From DASQZK01 sp963732905 (lineage in GTDB: Bacteria; Bacteroidota; Bacteroidia; Bacteroidales; GCA-2748055), in assembly GCA_963732905.1 (NCBI GenBank), contig CAVTBM010000001.1, positions 186,001-250,000 of the forward strand: a stretch of DNA of 64,000 bases. The letters are read 5' to 3'. The notes under the pieces were generated by a model. It was not told the DNA's origin. It was given only the letters and a program-made list of their open reading frames with translations, and did not search any database. Position 1 is the first letter of the stretch; every line of letters begins with the position of its first letter. Shown piece after piece: positions 44,211 through 52,987 of the stretch. The translations under genes were made by a program, and so were the position numbers.

Positions 44211-45695
44211 TTAATCGTTTTTAGTTATGGATTCAAAATAGTTCAACCAGTTCCGGTAGGCTGCATCATATACTTCTTTGTTCCGAGTGTCAGGTTCGAC
44301 CACTTCGAGCCGTTCAAGGTTATTAAAAGCCCCGGAGACTGATGAATAAATGCCGGAGCCGATTCCCGCCCCGCGGGCAGCACCCTGGGATCCATCGGTA
44401 TTGTAAAGCTCAAGAGTTGCACCGGTGATGCCGGCAAGGGTATCCCTGAACACGGGGCTGAGGAACATGTTGGCCTTCCCGGCCCTGATCACAGACGGAT
44501 CAATACCGGTCGTTTTCATGATTTCCATTCCGTAGTGAATGGCGAAAACGATGCCTTCCTGACCAGCCCTGATCATGTGAGCATTGTTATGAAGATTGAA
44601 GTTCAGTCCGTGAATGCTGCAACCCGGATCTGCATTCCCCAGCATACGCTCGGCACCGTTGCCAAAAGGCAGGATACAGAGACCTTCAGATCCGGCAGGT
44701 ACTGATGAAGCCAGGTCATTGAGTGAAGTATAGTCCAGATCGCCCGACAGGTTCTTCCTCAGCCAGGAATACAATATGCCGGTACCGTTTATACACAGGA
44801 GTACTCCAAGCCTGTTCGCCGTTGCGGTGTGATTGACATGGGCAAATGTGTTCACCCTCGAGAAGGGATCGTATTTCACTTCATCACTGATGCCGTAAAC
44901 GACACCTGAGGTTCCCGCTGTGGCAGCAATTTCTCCCGGCCTGAGCACGTTCAGTGAAAAGGCGTTGTTTGGCTGATCTCCGGCCCTGTACGATACCGGT
45001 ATGCCAGCCGGAAGACCAAGCTCAGCAGAGGCTTTGGCTGAGATTCTGCCCTGATCGGAGAAGGTGGGAACGATGTCGGGGATGACACTCCGGTCAAAAC
45101 CGTAATATTCAAGCAGAAAATCAGCTACTACACCTTGTCTGAAATCCCAGAAGATGCCCTCGGATAAACCGGAAACCGTCGTACTGACTTCTCCGGTCAG
45201 ACGCATGGCAATATAATCGCCGGGAAGCATGATCTTCCATATTCTCTCAAAGAGACCCGGTTCATTTTCTTTTACCCACTTCAGCTTTGAAGCCGTGAAA
45301 TTGCCGGGTGAGTTCAGAAGATGTGACAGGCATTTTTCCGGACCTATGTCCAGGAAGGCCTTGTCACCATATGGCACCGCACGGCTGTCACACCAGATTA
45401 TGGAGGGACGGATGACTTCCCTGTTTTTGTCGATCATGACCAGACCGTGCATCTGGTACGAAATGCCTGCAGCCCTGATGCGGGTTGCATCTACCTGGCT
45501 TAGCACTTCTGCAGTGGCCAGACGTAAATTGGTCCACCACTGCTCCGGATCCTGTTCTGCCCAGCCGGGCTGTAAGGCCGTTATGAGCATCTCTTCCCGC
45601 GGATAAAAGGCCGAAGCCAGGGTTTTTCCCGACCCGGCATCAAGTATACTGGCCTTTACCGAGGAGCTTCCGATATCATATCCGATCAGATACAT
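44211..45695 (-). CDS. xylB: xylulokinase
   Basis: A FGGY kinase of 494 residues that phosphorylates D-xylulose to xylulose 5-phosphate, feeding the pentose phosphate pathway. The N-terminal phosphate loop DIGSSSVKA is at residues 6-14. The substrate region SYQMHGLV is near residue 82 and the C-terminal SQGAARGAG motif near 445. The frame runs 67 codons further upstream into the regulator gene, but the ATG at 45695 (MYLIGYDIG) begins the conserved fold and leaves a 16-bp gap. Confidence 0.95.
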   Translation of the reverse strand: MYLIGYDIGSSSVKASILDAGSGKTLASAFYPREEMLITALQPGWAEQDPEQWWTNLRLATAEVLSQVDATRIRAAGISYQMHGLVMIDKNREVIRPSIIWCDSRAVPYGDKAFLDIGPEKCLSHLLNSPGNFTASKLKWVKENEPGLFERIWKIMLPGDYIAMRLTGEVSTTVSGLSEGIFWDFRQGVVADFLLEYYGFDRSVIPDIVPTFSDQGRISAKASAELGLPAGIPVSYRAGDQPNNAFSLNVLRPGEIAATAGTSGVVYGISDEVKYDPFSRVNTFAHVNHTATANRLGVLLCINGTGILYSWLRKNLSGDLDYTSLNDLASSVPAGSEGLCILPFGNGAERMLGNADPGCSIHGLNFNLHNNAHMIRAGQEGIVFAIHYGMEIMKTTGIDPSVIRAGKANMFLSPVFRDTLAGITGATLELYNTDGSQGAARGAGIGSGIYSSVSGAFNNLERLEVVEPDTRNKEVYDAAYRNWLNYFESITKND

Positions 45696-45711
45696 ACTTT
45701 TTACATTAGAA

Positions 45712-46446
45712 TTAAAATTGAAATCCTCCGAACTGATTAAATCTGTCGTTGTAAACTTTTTTATCGAAACGGAAGAGCCGTGCCGGCTTATGAGCAACCC
45801 CCGTCTCTTTCTCATCCAGGCCAATGAGGTAATCTGCTTTAAGCACTTTCTTCCTGAAGTTACGGTTATCCAGTGCCCTGCCCATGATAATTTCATAAAG
45901 ATTCTGAAGCTGCCTGATCGTAAACTTTCTGGGAAGTAGTTGCATCCCTACTGGTTCGTACTGCAGTTTTTTGCGAAGGGTCCTGAGCCCTTCCCTTAAA
46001 ATGAGGGCATGATCGAAAGCCAGATCACTGATATCGCTGAGAGCAAACCAGCCGGCATTGTTCTGTTCGGCAGGTTCCCTCCGGCTTTCATCGATTTTTA
46101 TAAGAGAATAGTAGGCAACCGTCACAACGCGCTCTACAGGTAATCCGGTGGTTTCCCTTAACCAGCGCAGATCCCGTTCCTGGCTGATCCGGTCGGGCGA
46201 GCCAAATACCCGGAATTGCCTGAGATAGATATTCCCAAGACCGGTCAGTTCCCGTAATATCCGGTCTGCAGCTGAATCGAGGTCCTCCTCGTCGGTGATG
46301 AAATCGCCAGGCAGCTTGTAATCGACGACGAAATCTTTACCATCTTTGTCTGGCCGGTATTTTCGCTTCAGAAGGAGGACCTTCAGTTTTTCACCATCAA
46401 AACCAAAGACAACACAGTCGACGGATATGTGCGGATTTAGCTTCAA
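45712..46446 (-). CDS. Nudix-domain transcriptional regulator of the xylose operon
   Basis: A 244-residue protein with an N-terminal Nudix-like domain (about 1-140) and a C-terminal winged helix (about 150-225, including KFTIRQLQNLYE). The catalytic Nudix box is degenerate: the expected GxxxxxExxxxAAxREL region reads as ITDEEDLDSAADRILREL, without the full REUXEE set. This is typical of NrtR/AraR-type regulators that bind a sugar ligand instead of hydrolysing nucleotides. In Bacteroides, AraR of this family controls arabinose genes. Here the place at the head of xylB-xylA-symporter points to a xylose- or xylulose-responsive factor, which is inference. Confidence 0.86.
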   Translation of the reverse strand: MKLNPHISVDCVVFGFDGEKLKVLLLKRKYRPDKDGKDFVVDYKLPGDFITDEEDLDSAADRILRELTGLGNIYLRQFRVFGSPDRISQERDLRWLRETTGLPVERVVTVAYYSLIKIDESRREPAEQNNAGWFALSDISDLAFDHALILREGLRTLRKKLQYEPVGMQLLPRKFTIRQLQNLYEIIMGRALDNRNFRKKVLKADYLIGLDEKETGVAHKPARLFRFDKKVYNDRFNQFGGFQF

Positions 46447-46495
46447 CCTTCTTAATTTTCGTTCACCTAAAAGTAAAAAATGATTTAATAATTTG

Positions 46496-46521
46496 CAAAC
46501 TTAGCGTAAAATATACGCTAA
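46496..46521 (-). promoter_or_regulatory. promoter -7 element and overlapping palindromic operator of the xylose operon
   Basis: The inverted repeat TTAGCGTA-aaata-TACGCTAA fills 46501-46521, with perfect 8-bp arms. On the minus strand TAAGTTTG (46496-46503) is a full TAnnTTTG match, and its first three bases are part of the operator. The site starts 55 bp before the regulator's ATG. Binding would cover the -33/-7 spacer, implying repression and self-control. The TAGxGTA-n-TACxCTA form resembles NrtR-family operators. Confidence 0.8.
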
Positions 46522-46841
46522 CTATTTTTCAGGAGGCGGTTTGACAGGTGAGCGAGCAGGGGCAGGAAGCAGTACTATCCCTTTTTGTGGCAATGCACGT
46601 GAACGTAAGCCGGAACATCGCAAAGAAAAATGTACACCGGAATTGGCGGGTGCATGGGGGCATAATGTGCCGGTAAGCACTGATATACAGATCCGGGGCA
46701 CCCTCCGAGATGAGTTGAGGAGCGCCGGGAACGTACGCATCTGTGATTTCATACAGATTCTTTCGGTTCGACAGGTTAAGTCTCTATTTTAGACAGATTC
46801 TAATTTAGGTGGGATCGCTGAACGGAGATTCATATTATTCT
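46522..46841. other. divergent intergenic region, no gene seen
   Basis: This stretch between the xylose operon promoter and the maturase promoter has open frames on both strands (for example 46541-46792). None shows recognisable protein features. Confidence 0.5.
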
Positions 46842-46867
46842 TAATTTTGGGATCAAAGCGAAGGAGG
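46842..46867 (+). promoter_or_regulatory. -7 element and strong Shine-Dalgarno site of the maturase gene
   Basis: TAATTTTG at 46842-46849 matches TAnnTTTG. AGGAGG at 46862-46867 lies 8 bases before the ATG at 46876. A full Shine-Dalgarno sequence is unusual in this window, where most genes have none. Confidence 0.6.
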
Positions 46868-46875
46868 AAACCACG

Positions 46876-48222
46876 ATGGATGTATTGTTCCCCGGTCACA
46901 AACCCGTTGCGTTCAATGTGATGCTCAAGCCGATTGGCCCGGTCTGCAACCTTAATTGTACTTACTGCTATTACCTTGAAAAGAAAAATCTATATCTGGA
47001 TAACCGGAATTTCCGGATGACTGATGACGTTCTTGAGTCGTTCACAAAGCAATATATTGAAGCACAGGAGGTACCTGTGGTCAGTTTTGTATGGCAGGGT
47101 GGTGAGCCGACGCTTCTTGGTGTGGATTATTTTCGCAAAGCATTAAAGTTACAGGAAAAGTATGCCAACGGTAAAAGGATTGAGAATGTCTTTCAAACCA
47201 ACGGAACGTTGATCACGGATGAATTCTGCGAGCTTTTTAAGGAGCATAATTTTCTTGTCGGCGTTTCGATAGACGGTCCTGAGCAACTTCATGATCATCA
47301 CCGGCTGACCAACAACAATACCGGTTCATTTGAAAAGGTGATGAGAGGCATTGACCTTCTGCACAGGCATAAGGTGGAGTTTAATACTCTTTCGGTAGTG
47401 AACAGGGAGAATTCTTATCATCCGCTGGAAGTATACCGGTTTTTAAGGGAGATTGGGAGCGGTTTCATTCAGTTCATTCCCATCGTTGAACGGAAGGCCA
47501 CCCGGTTAAGGGACGATGCTCCCAATCTTGTAGCGCCGAATTACCGGGATGAAGCCCCTGTAACTGAATGGTCGGTGGAGCCGGAACAGTACGGTAATTT
47601 TTTAAACACCATTTTTGATGAATGGGTGAGGAAGGATGTCGGCAGGACCTTCGTTCAGATCTTTGACGTCACACTGGCCAACTGGGTGGGAGAGAATCCC
47701 GGATTATGTGTGTTCACGGAGACCTGTGGTGAAGCAACGGTCATGGAGCATAACGGAGACCTGTTCAGTTGTGATCACTTTGTATACTCGGATTTTCTTC
47801 TGGGTAACATTATGGAAACTCCGCTGAAAGAGATGATCAGATCTGAGAGACAGCAGATTTTCGGGAGAGACAAGAGGGACCGGTTACCTAAATATTGTTT
47901 TGAATGTGATTACCGGTTTGCCTGTCACGGCGAATGCCCAAAAAACAGGATATCGCTGACGCCTGCCGGTGATCCGGGGCTAAACTACCTGTGCCCGGCT
48001 TACAAACTGTTTTTCGGGCACGTTCACCCGTATATGCAATTCATGACTGACGAACTCAGGGCCAAACGCGCTCCGGCAAATGTGATGCAGTGGGTTCAGC
48101 GGCTCGACCGTCAACAACAACAGAAAGAAATACCCAAAAAGGAAATTGGAAGAAACGACCCGTGCCCTTGTGGAAGCGGGAAAAAATATAAGAATTGCTG
48201 CATGAACCTTTTCAGGGCATGA
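46876..48222 (+). CDS. anaerobic sulfatase-maturase-like radical SAM/SPASM protein with SEC-C tail
   Basis: A 448-residue radical SAM enzyme. CNLNCTYCYY near residue 25 holds the CxxxCxxC cluster site. The SPASM cysteines appear in ETCGEATVM, FSCDHF and CFECDYRFACHGECPKNR. This set matches anaerobic sulfatase maturases, which oxidise an active-site Cys or Ser of sulfatases to formylglycine. A C-terminal SEC-C zinc motif (DPCPCGSGKKYKNCC) lies at about residues 429-443. No sulfatase gene is in the window, so the substrate is encoded elsewhere or differs. It converges on the histidine kinase gene with 8 bp between stops. Confidence 0.9.
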   Translation: MDVLFPGHKPVAFNVMLKPIGPVCNLNCTYCYYLEKKNLYLDNRNFRMTDDVLESFTKQYIEAQEVPVVSFVWQGGEPTLLGVDYFRKALKLQEKYANGKRIENVFQTNGTLITDEFCELFKEHNFLVGVSIDGPEQLHDHHRLTNNNTGSFEKVMRGIDLLHRHKVEFNTLSVVNRENSYHPLEVYRFLREIGSGFIQFIPIVERKATRLRDDAPNLVAPNYRDEAPVTEWSVEPEQYGNFLNTIFDEWVRKDVGRTFVQIFDVTLANWVGENPGLCVFTETCGEATVMEHNGDLFSCDHFVYSDFLLGNIMETPLKEMIRSERQQIFGRDKRDRLPKYCFECDYRFACHGECPKNRISLTPAGDPGLNYLCPAYKLFFGHVHPYMQFMTDELRAKRAPANVMQWVQRLDRQQQQKEIPKKEIGRNDPCPCGSGKKYKNCCMNLFRA

Positions 48223-48230
48223 ACTGAAAA

Positions 48231-50576
48231 TCAGGAGTGTAATTTACTTTTCGGCAGGTCGAAGATGAAGGTACTGCCTTTATTGAGTGAGCTCTCAACA
48301 CGCAATTCCCCGTCATGTTTTTTGATAAATTCATGACAAACGATAAGTCCCAGTCCTGTTCCTGATTCACCGCTGGTACCAGGCGTACTGTGAAACTCAT
48401 CCAGTTTGAACATCTTTTTCTGATCCTCCGGTGACATTCCGATACCGGAATCTTTGACTTTGATAATAAGTCTGTCAGCATTTTCAGTGACAGACAGGCT
48501 GATTTCACCGCCGGAGGGTGTAAACTTAATGGCATTACTGAGGAGATTTCTGATGATCGTATCGACCATGTTATAATCTGCAAAGGCGATGGGATTTTTA
48601 ATAACCGGCGAAACAAGCCGGATCTTTTTATTCTGGGCATTTACACTCAACATCTGGAAATTTTCACTGATGATATCTTTCAGGTTGATTTCCGTGGGAG
48701 TGAAATTGATCCTGTTCGTTTGTGTCCTGGCCCAGTTAAGCAGGTTTTCGAGAAGTGAATAGGCACTAGTCGAAGAATCTTTAATCAACTTGATGAATTC
48801 CTGCCTTTTTTCATCTTCTATTGAATCATAGTTCCGTGTAAGCAGGTCGGAGAATCCCATAATGGAATGAAAGGGATTTTTGAGGTCATGGGCAATGATG
48901 GAAAAGAATTTATCTTTTGTGGCATTCAGTATTTTAAGTTCGTCTCTGTTTTTTTCAATTTCCTTTTTCTGTTCATTGATCTTTTCTTCGGCGTATTTAA
49001 TCTTGGTAATATTCGAATCGATGGAGATAATATGTACCAGATCACCCTTATCATCCAGGACCGGAGATATTGTGGTTTGTGACCATATTGGTTTATTATC
49101 GGTATCAATCGCCCGGGCTTCATAAATAGCAGGTTTTTTTAAACTGATCACCTCATCGAGAACGGTGTTGATATCGTCGCTTGTGGAAGTTTGCCGGAGG
49201 TTTCTTCCGTTTTTCCTGATGAATTCCTCAAGTTTCATTCCGTAGCGCCGCTCAAAACCGGCATTAACCCATTCAAAATTACCTTCTTTGTCCATAATCA
49301 CGATGACGTTATCGGTTTTACTGGCAACAATGGACAACTTCTCAAGTTCCTTGTTGATGCTGATCTGATGTTCGGCCTGTGTCTGCAGCTCTTCCGATTG
49401 CTGCTGGATCTCTTCCTGCCTTTCTTCCAGGAGCACATTTGCCTCCTGCAGGTTTTCGCTTTTCTCCATCAGTTTTTTCTCGGCAGCTTTTTGAAGAGTT
49501 ATATCTCTTCCGATGCCAACAATCCCGATTACATCTCCCCTTTCATCATAGACCGGTACCTTTGTTGTGGAAACGACAATTTGATGACCATCAGCGTTCA
49601 GCCCTCGTTCTTCCTTATTGACAATGGCTTTGCCGTCGTTCATTATCTTCTGTTCATCCCGGAAATATTCTTCGGCCAGACTTTTTTCATAAAAATCAAA
49701 GTCTGTCTTACCGATTAGTTCCTCCGGATGATTCGCTCCCATTACCTTGGCAACATGGATATTTCCGATAATAAACCGGCTCTTTCTGTCTTTGATATAG
49801 ATCCGGTCCGGCATGTTGTCCACAAGGATTCTGAGTTGTTTCTTTTCCTCCAGCACCATTTCGGTCTGTGTCCTGAGTTCTTCCTGCTGCTGGAGGATCT
49901 CTTCCTGACGCTCTTCCAAAAGTGAATTGGCTTCATGCAGAGCCGATGTTTTCTTTGCCAGTTCTTCTTCGGATTTTTTCCAGGCTGTCACATTTCGTCC
50001 AATACCTACCAGTCCTATCACATTTCCGGACACATCACGAAAGGGAATTTTTGTGGAGCTGACCCATATTTCCTTCTTATCCTCATCGAGTCCTTTTTCC
50101 AGGTGGTCAATGACGGCATTACCCGTGGTCATGATTTCAATCTCGTTCTTTCTGAACTCATTTGCCAGTTTTTTCGGGTAGACGTCATGATCCGACAACC
50201 CGATAAGTTCTTCTCCTTCATTTTTTCCCACCGTACGGGCAAGTTTCTTATTAGCAATGATAAATTGGCTGTTCAGATCCTTGATATAAATAAAGTCAGG
50301 GAGGGTATCAATGAGGGTATACAGAATATTTTTCGATCCCAGGGGTCCCTCTTTTTTTGCCAGGTCGTCGATGAATTTCTTCTTTTTGTTAATCGAAGAA
50401 AGTTTGATGAGGAAAATGACAATAAGGGTAATCAGGATTAGGGCAAAAAGATGATAAATCCAGAGATTTTCTTCAATGAATGTATTAATGGAGAGAATGT
50501 TATGAAATCCGGAAATAGTCAAACATACCGGCGAAATCCCATCCAGTACAATGTATTTAAAGAAATCGGCCTGCAT
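48231..50576 (-). CDS. PAS-domain sensor histidine kinase
   Basis: A 781-residue kinase. One membrane segment lies near residues 40-60. Three PAS domains follow (about 85-205, 240-365 and 410-530), the first two closely similar to each other (FIYIKD/RIYIKD starts) and each followed by a coiled coil with EERQEEI repeats. The HisKA domain has FSIIAHDLKNPF with the phospho-acceptor His near residue 562. The HATPase shows N, G1 (DSGIGM) and G2 (GTGLGL) boxes. There is no receiver domain and no neighbouring response regulator. The signal is probably sensed in the cytoplasm. Confidence 0.94.
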   Translation of the reverse strand: MQADFFKYIVLDGISPVCLTISGFHNILSINTFIEENLWIYHLFALILITLIVIFLIKLSSINKKKKFIDDLAKKEGPLGSKNILYTLIDTLPDFIYIKDLNSQFIIANKKLARTVGKNEGEELIGLSDHDVYPKKLANEFRKNEIEIMTTGNAVIDHLEKGLDEDKKEIWVSSTKIPFRDVSGNVIGLVGIGRNVTAWKKSEEELAKKTSALHEANSLLEERQEEILQQQEELRTQTEMVLEEKKQLRILVDNMPDRIYIKDRKSRFIIGNIHVAKVMGANHPEELIGKTDFDFYEKSLAEEYFRDEQKIMNDGKAIVNKEERGLNADGHQIVVSTTKVPVYDERGDVIGIVGIGRDITLQKAAEKKLMEKSENLQEANVLLEERQEEIQQQSEELQTQAEHQISINKELEKLSIVASKTDNVIVIMDKEGNFEWVNAGFERRYGMKLEEFIRKNGRNLRQTSTSDDINTVLDEVISLKKPAIYEARAIDTDNKPIWSQTTISPVLDDKGDLVHIISIDSNITKIKYAEEKINEQKKEIEKNRDELKILNATKDKFFSIIAHDLKNPFHSIMGFSDLLTRNYDSIEDEKRQEFIKLIKDSSTSAYSLLENLLNWARTQTNRINFTPTEINLKDIISENFQMLSVNAQNKKIRLVSPVIKNPIAFADYNMVDTIIRNLLSNAIKFTPSGGEISLSVTENADRLIIKVKDSGIGMSPEDQKKMFKLDEFHSTPGTSGESGTGLGLIVCHEFIKKHDGELRVESSLNKGSTFIFDLPKSKLHS

Positions 50577-50733
50577 TAACAGGAAAGTTTAATATCCCAA
50601 AAAACAGTTATCCCTTTTCGATCCATACTTGTGATCTCAAAGTTATTACAAATATATCCAATTTATAATAAAGATTATGTTTTCGTCCCATTATTTACAG
50701 GAAGAAACAGATCGAATGGACAGCTGTGAGCAT

Positions 50734-50797
50734 GGTGAGTCTATCCGAAGGACAGGTTCTGAATGATTCCTCGTGTATGGACGGTGAAAGACTCACC
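50734..50797. other. long-range inverted repeat downstream of dctM
   Basis: GGTGAGTCT at 50734-50742 and AGACTCACC at 50789-50797 are perfect 9-bp arms with a 46-base interval, in the gap after the dctM stop. It may form the end structure of the uronate operon transcript. No T-run follows, so an intrinsic terminator is not certain. Confidence 0.4.
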
Positions 50798-50813
50798 GAT
50801 TTTCCTGAGCCCC

Positions 50814-52271
50814 TTATTTTCCGAGCAGGTGTGGCAGCCAGAGACTAAGTCCCGGGATATACGTTACAAGGATCAGGACTACTATCATGGCCACAAACAG
50901 GGGCAGGAGGGGTTTGATCACTTTTTCAATTTTTATATTCGCCACACTGCAACCAATAAAGAGTACAGAGCCTACAGGGGGTGTACATAGACCCACACTC
51001 AGGTTCAGCACCATGATGATGCCAAAATGGATAGGATCCATACCCAGTTGAGCGGTGACCACAGGCAGAAAAATGGGTGTAAAAATCAGCACCGCCGGAG
51101 TCATATCCATGAATGTGCCTACAACCAGCAGGATGAGATTGATGATCAGCAGGATGATAAAGGGGTTCGAGCTGATATGCAGCAATCCTTCACTTACATT
51201 CTGGGGGATATTTTCATAGGACATGATCCAGGAAAGTCCAATGGACGTTCCTACCAGTAGAAGGACTATTGCTGTTGTCTTCACCGATCTCAGGATGATC
51301 TGTGGCAGGTCTCTGATACTGATCTCACGATAGATGAATGACAGGATGAGTGCATACAGTACGGCAATGGCAGAGGCTTCAGTAGCGGTAAAGTACCCGG
51401 CAACAATTCCCCCGATCACAATGACCAGCAGCAGTAATGAAGGAATGGCGTCCACGAATTTGAGAAGAGCGTTAATCGTTTGGTCTTTCCTCCGTATCAA
51501 TCGCCTTACAGCGAGAAAGGTCAATAACAGGCCGAGTAAGGCGAAAACCGGCACGCTGACGGTTTTTGGCATGTACCCGGCAAAACTACGTAAACCGGCA
51601 CCCACAGCGATGATGGCGGCCGTAATACCCAGAAACTTCAGGATGACAGACGTGACACCGCGCACTCCCCGGTTTTTGTAAACCAGCATCGACATGGCGA
51701 CAAGCATAATCGACACACCCGTAAGTATCCCGGGAATATAACCGGCGAGGAATAGTGCCGTAATGGAAGCACCCCCGCTGGCAAGGGAATAGACGATAAG
51801 AATATTACTTGGCGGTATGGAAAGCCCTGTGGTAGCCGAAGTAATATTGACGGCTGCACTGAAATTTTCATTGAAGCCCTCTTTCTTCATCTCCGGCGTC
51901 ATGATCGTTCCGATAGCTGAAGCTGAAGCGGCAGCCGAACCGGAGATGGCCCCGAAAAGCATATTGGCGATCACATTAACGAAAGCCAGTCCGCCAGGTA
52001 ATCCACCAACCAGTACCCTGGCTAAATTTATCAGCCTGATAGCAATCCCGCCGGAATTCATGATGTTGCCTGCCAGTATGAAGAATGGAATGGCCAGAAG
52101 GGCAAAGCTGTCAAGGCCGGTCGCCATCCGCTGGGCAAAGGTGGTAAAGGCCGCCAGGGAATCGATGGAAAAAAGCATGGTGATGATACCTGAAACACCT
52201 ATGCTAAAGGCTATCGGAACACCTATCGACAGGAGAAGGACAAAGCTGAGGACCAGGACGAGGATTTCCAT
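50814..52271 (-). CDS. dctM: TRAP transporter large permease (DctM)
   Basis: A 485-residue membrane protein, the main channel subunit of a Na+-driven TRAP transporter. Family features include SGSAAASASAIGTIMTPEM near residue 110, PPSNILIVY near 155, and the C-terminal TPPVGSVLF near 435. It is about 55 residues longer than usual DctM. The extra part (about residues 205-265) adds two hydrophobic segments around a Lys/Arg-rich loop (RRLIRRKDQ). It is the last gene of the uronate operon. Confidence 0.93.
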   Translation of the reverse strand: MEILVLVLSFVLLLSIGVPIAFSIGVSGIITMLFSIDSLAAFTTFAQRMATGLDSFALLAIPFFILAGNIMNSGGIAIRLINLARVLVGGLPGGLAFVNVIANMLFGAISGSAAASASAIGTIMTPEMKKEGFNENFSAAVNITSATTGLSIPPSNILIVYSLASGGASITALFLAGYIPGILTGVSIMLVAMSMLVYKNRGVRGVTSVILKFLGITAAIIAVGAGLRSFAGYMPKTVSVPVFALLGLLLTFLAVRRLIRRKDQTINALLKFVDAIPSLLLLVIVIGGIVAGYFTATEASAIAVLYALILSFIYREISIRDLPQIILRSVKTTAIVLLLVGTSIGLSWIMSYENIPQNVSEGLLHISSNPFIILLIINLILLVVGTFMDMTPAVLIFTPIFLPVVTAQLGMDPIHFGIIMVLNLSVGLCTPPVGSVLFIGCSVANIKIEKVIKPLLPLFVAMIVVLILVTYIPGLSLWLPHLLGK

Positions 52272-52290
52272 AAGCTGGCAGGTATAGGAA

Positions 52291-52776
52291 TTACTTTTTC
52301 TTGGTTATCAGATAGATATTAAAAAGACTGTAATACATGATCAGCATACCACTCAGGGGTACTACAGTATAGACATAACCCAGGGGCAGTTCAAGAGCTG
52401 CCGATTTAACATCGAGGGCAAACCTCGTATAAACCAGCCAGGAGCCTCCGATACCCATGACAAAAAGGGCAAACAGGAAGACGATGAGATTGATCAGTAC
52501 CTCGAGGGACTTTTTACGGCTTTCCCTCGTTTTCTGCAACAGGATGTCGATGGCGAGGTGTTCATTCTTTCCGGCAACATAGGCCGCCCCCATCAGACCG
52601 GTCCAGATCAGCAGGAAGCCTGCCAGCTCATCGGTGAAAGAACTGGGAGACGAAAGTACATAACGGCTGGCCACCTGCCAGATAACGTCAACGACAAGCA
52701 CTGACATCACAAAAATCAGTGAGACTTCAAGCGTTTTATTCAGTATTCTGTTAAATTTCATCCGTTGCCATTTCAA
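52291..52776 (-). CDS. dctQ: TRAP transporter small permease (DctQ)
   Basis: A 161-residue protein with four membrane helices, and a DELAGFLLIWTGLMGAAYVAG segment typical of DctQ (split here across helices 2 and 3). It ends 19 bp before dctM. The start could be at 52776 or at a second ATG five codons in. A MITE-like element ends about 20 bp upstream of the start and separates this gene from dctP. Confidence 0.88.
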   Translation of the reverse strand: MKWQRMKFNRILNKTLEVSLIFVMSVLVVDVIWQVASRYVLSSPSSFTDELAGFLLIWTGLMGAAYVAGKNEHLAIDILLQKTRESRKKSLEVLINLIVFLFALFVMGIGGSWLVYTRFALDVKSAALELPLGYVYTVVPLSGMLIMYYSLFNIYLITKKK

Positions 52777-52796
52777 TAATTAGGTATTCCTGATTC

Positions 52797-52928
52797 AATG
52801 TCGTTTGGATAAAATCCCTTCGGCTGCGCTCAGGGACCGTTAGATTCAACGCAAAAATGAGTACACCCTTCGGCTACGCTCAGGGACCACCTTCGGCTAC
52901 GCTCAGGGAGCTTATCTAAACGACATTG
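52797..52928. mobile_element. MITE-like insertion with terminal inverted repeats and flanking direct repeats
   Basis: Terminal inverted repeats (18-base arms, 52795-52812 and 52912-52929, one mismatch: TCAATGTCGTTTGGATAA and its complement with A for G) enclose about 132 bp. The 11-bp direct repeat ATTCCTGATTC lies directly outside on both sides (52786-52796 and 52929-52939), as a target duplication would. Inside are three copies of CCTTCGGCTACGCTCAGGGA (52816-52836 with one change, 52866-52886, 52890-52909). There is no transposase, so it would be moved in trans. It interrupts the dctP-dctQ space of the operon. Confidence 0.7.
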
Positions 52929-52987
52929 ATTCCTGATTCCCCATTTCAGGATATGCCCCGTGTAGGTCGTAACTTCCATAAGAAACG

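Noticed and set aside
46541..46792. 83-codon frame between the xylose operon and the maturase gene
   Set aside because: No family features, no matching promoter arrangement, and competing frames of equal length on the other strand.
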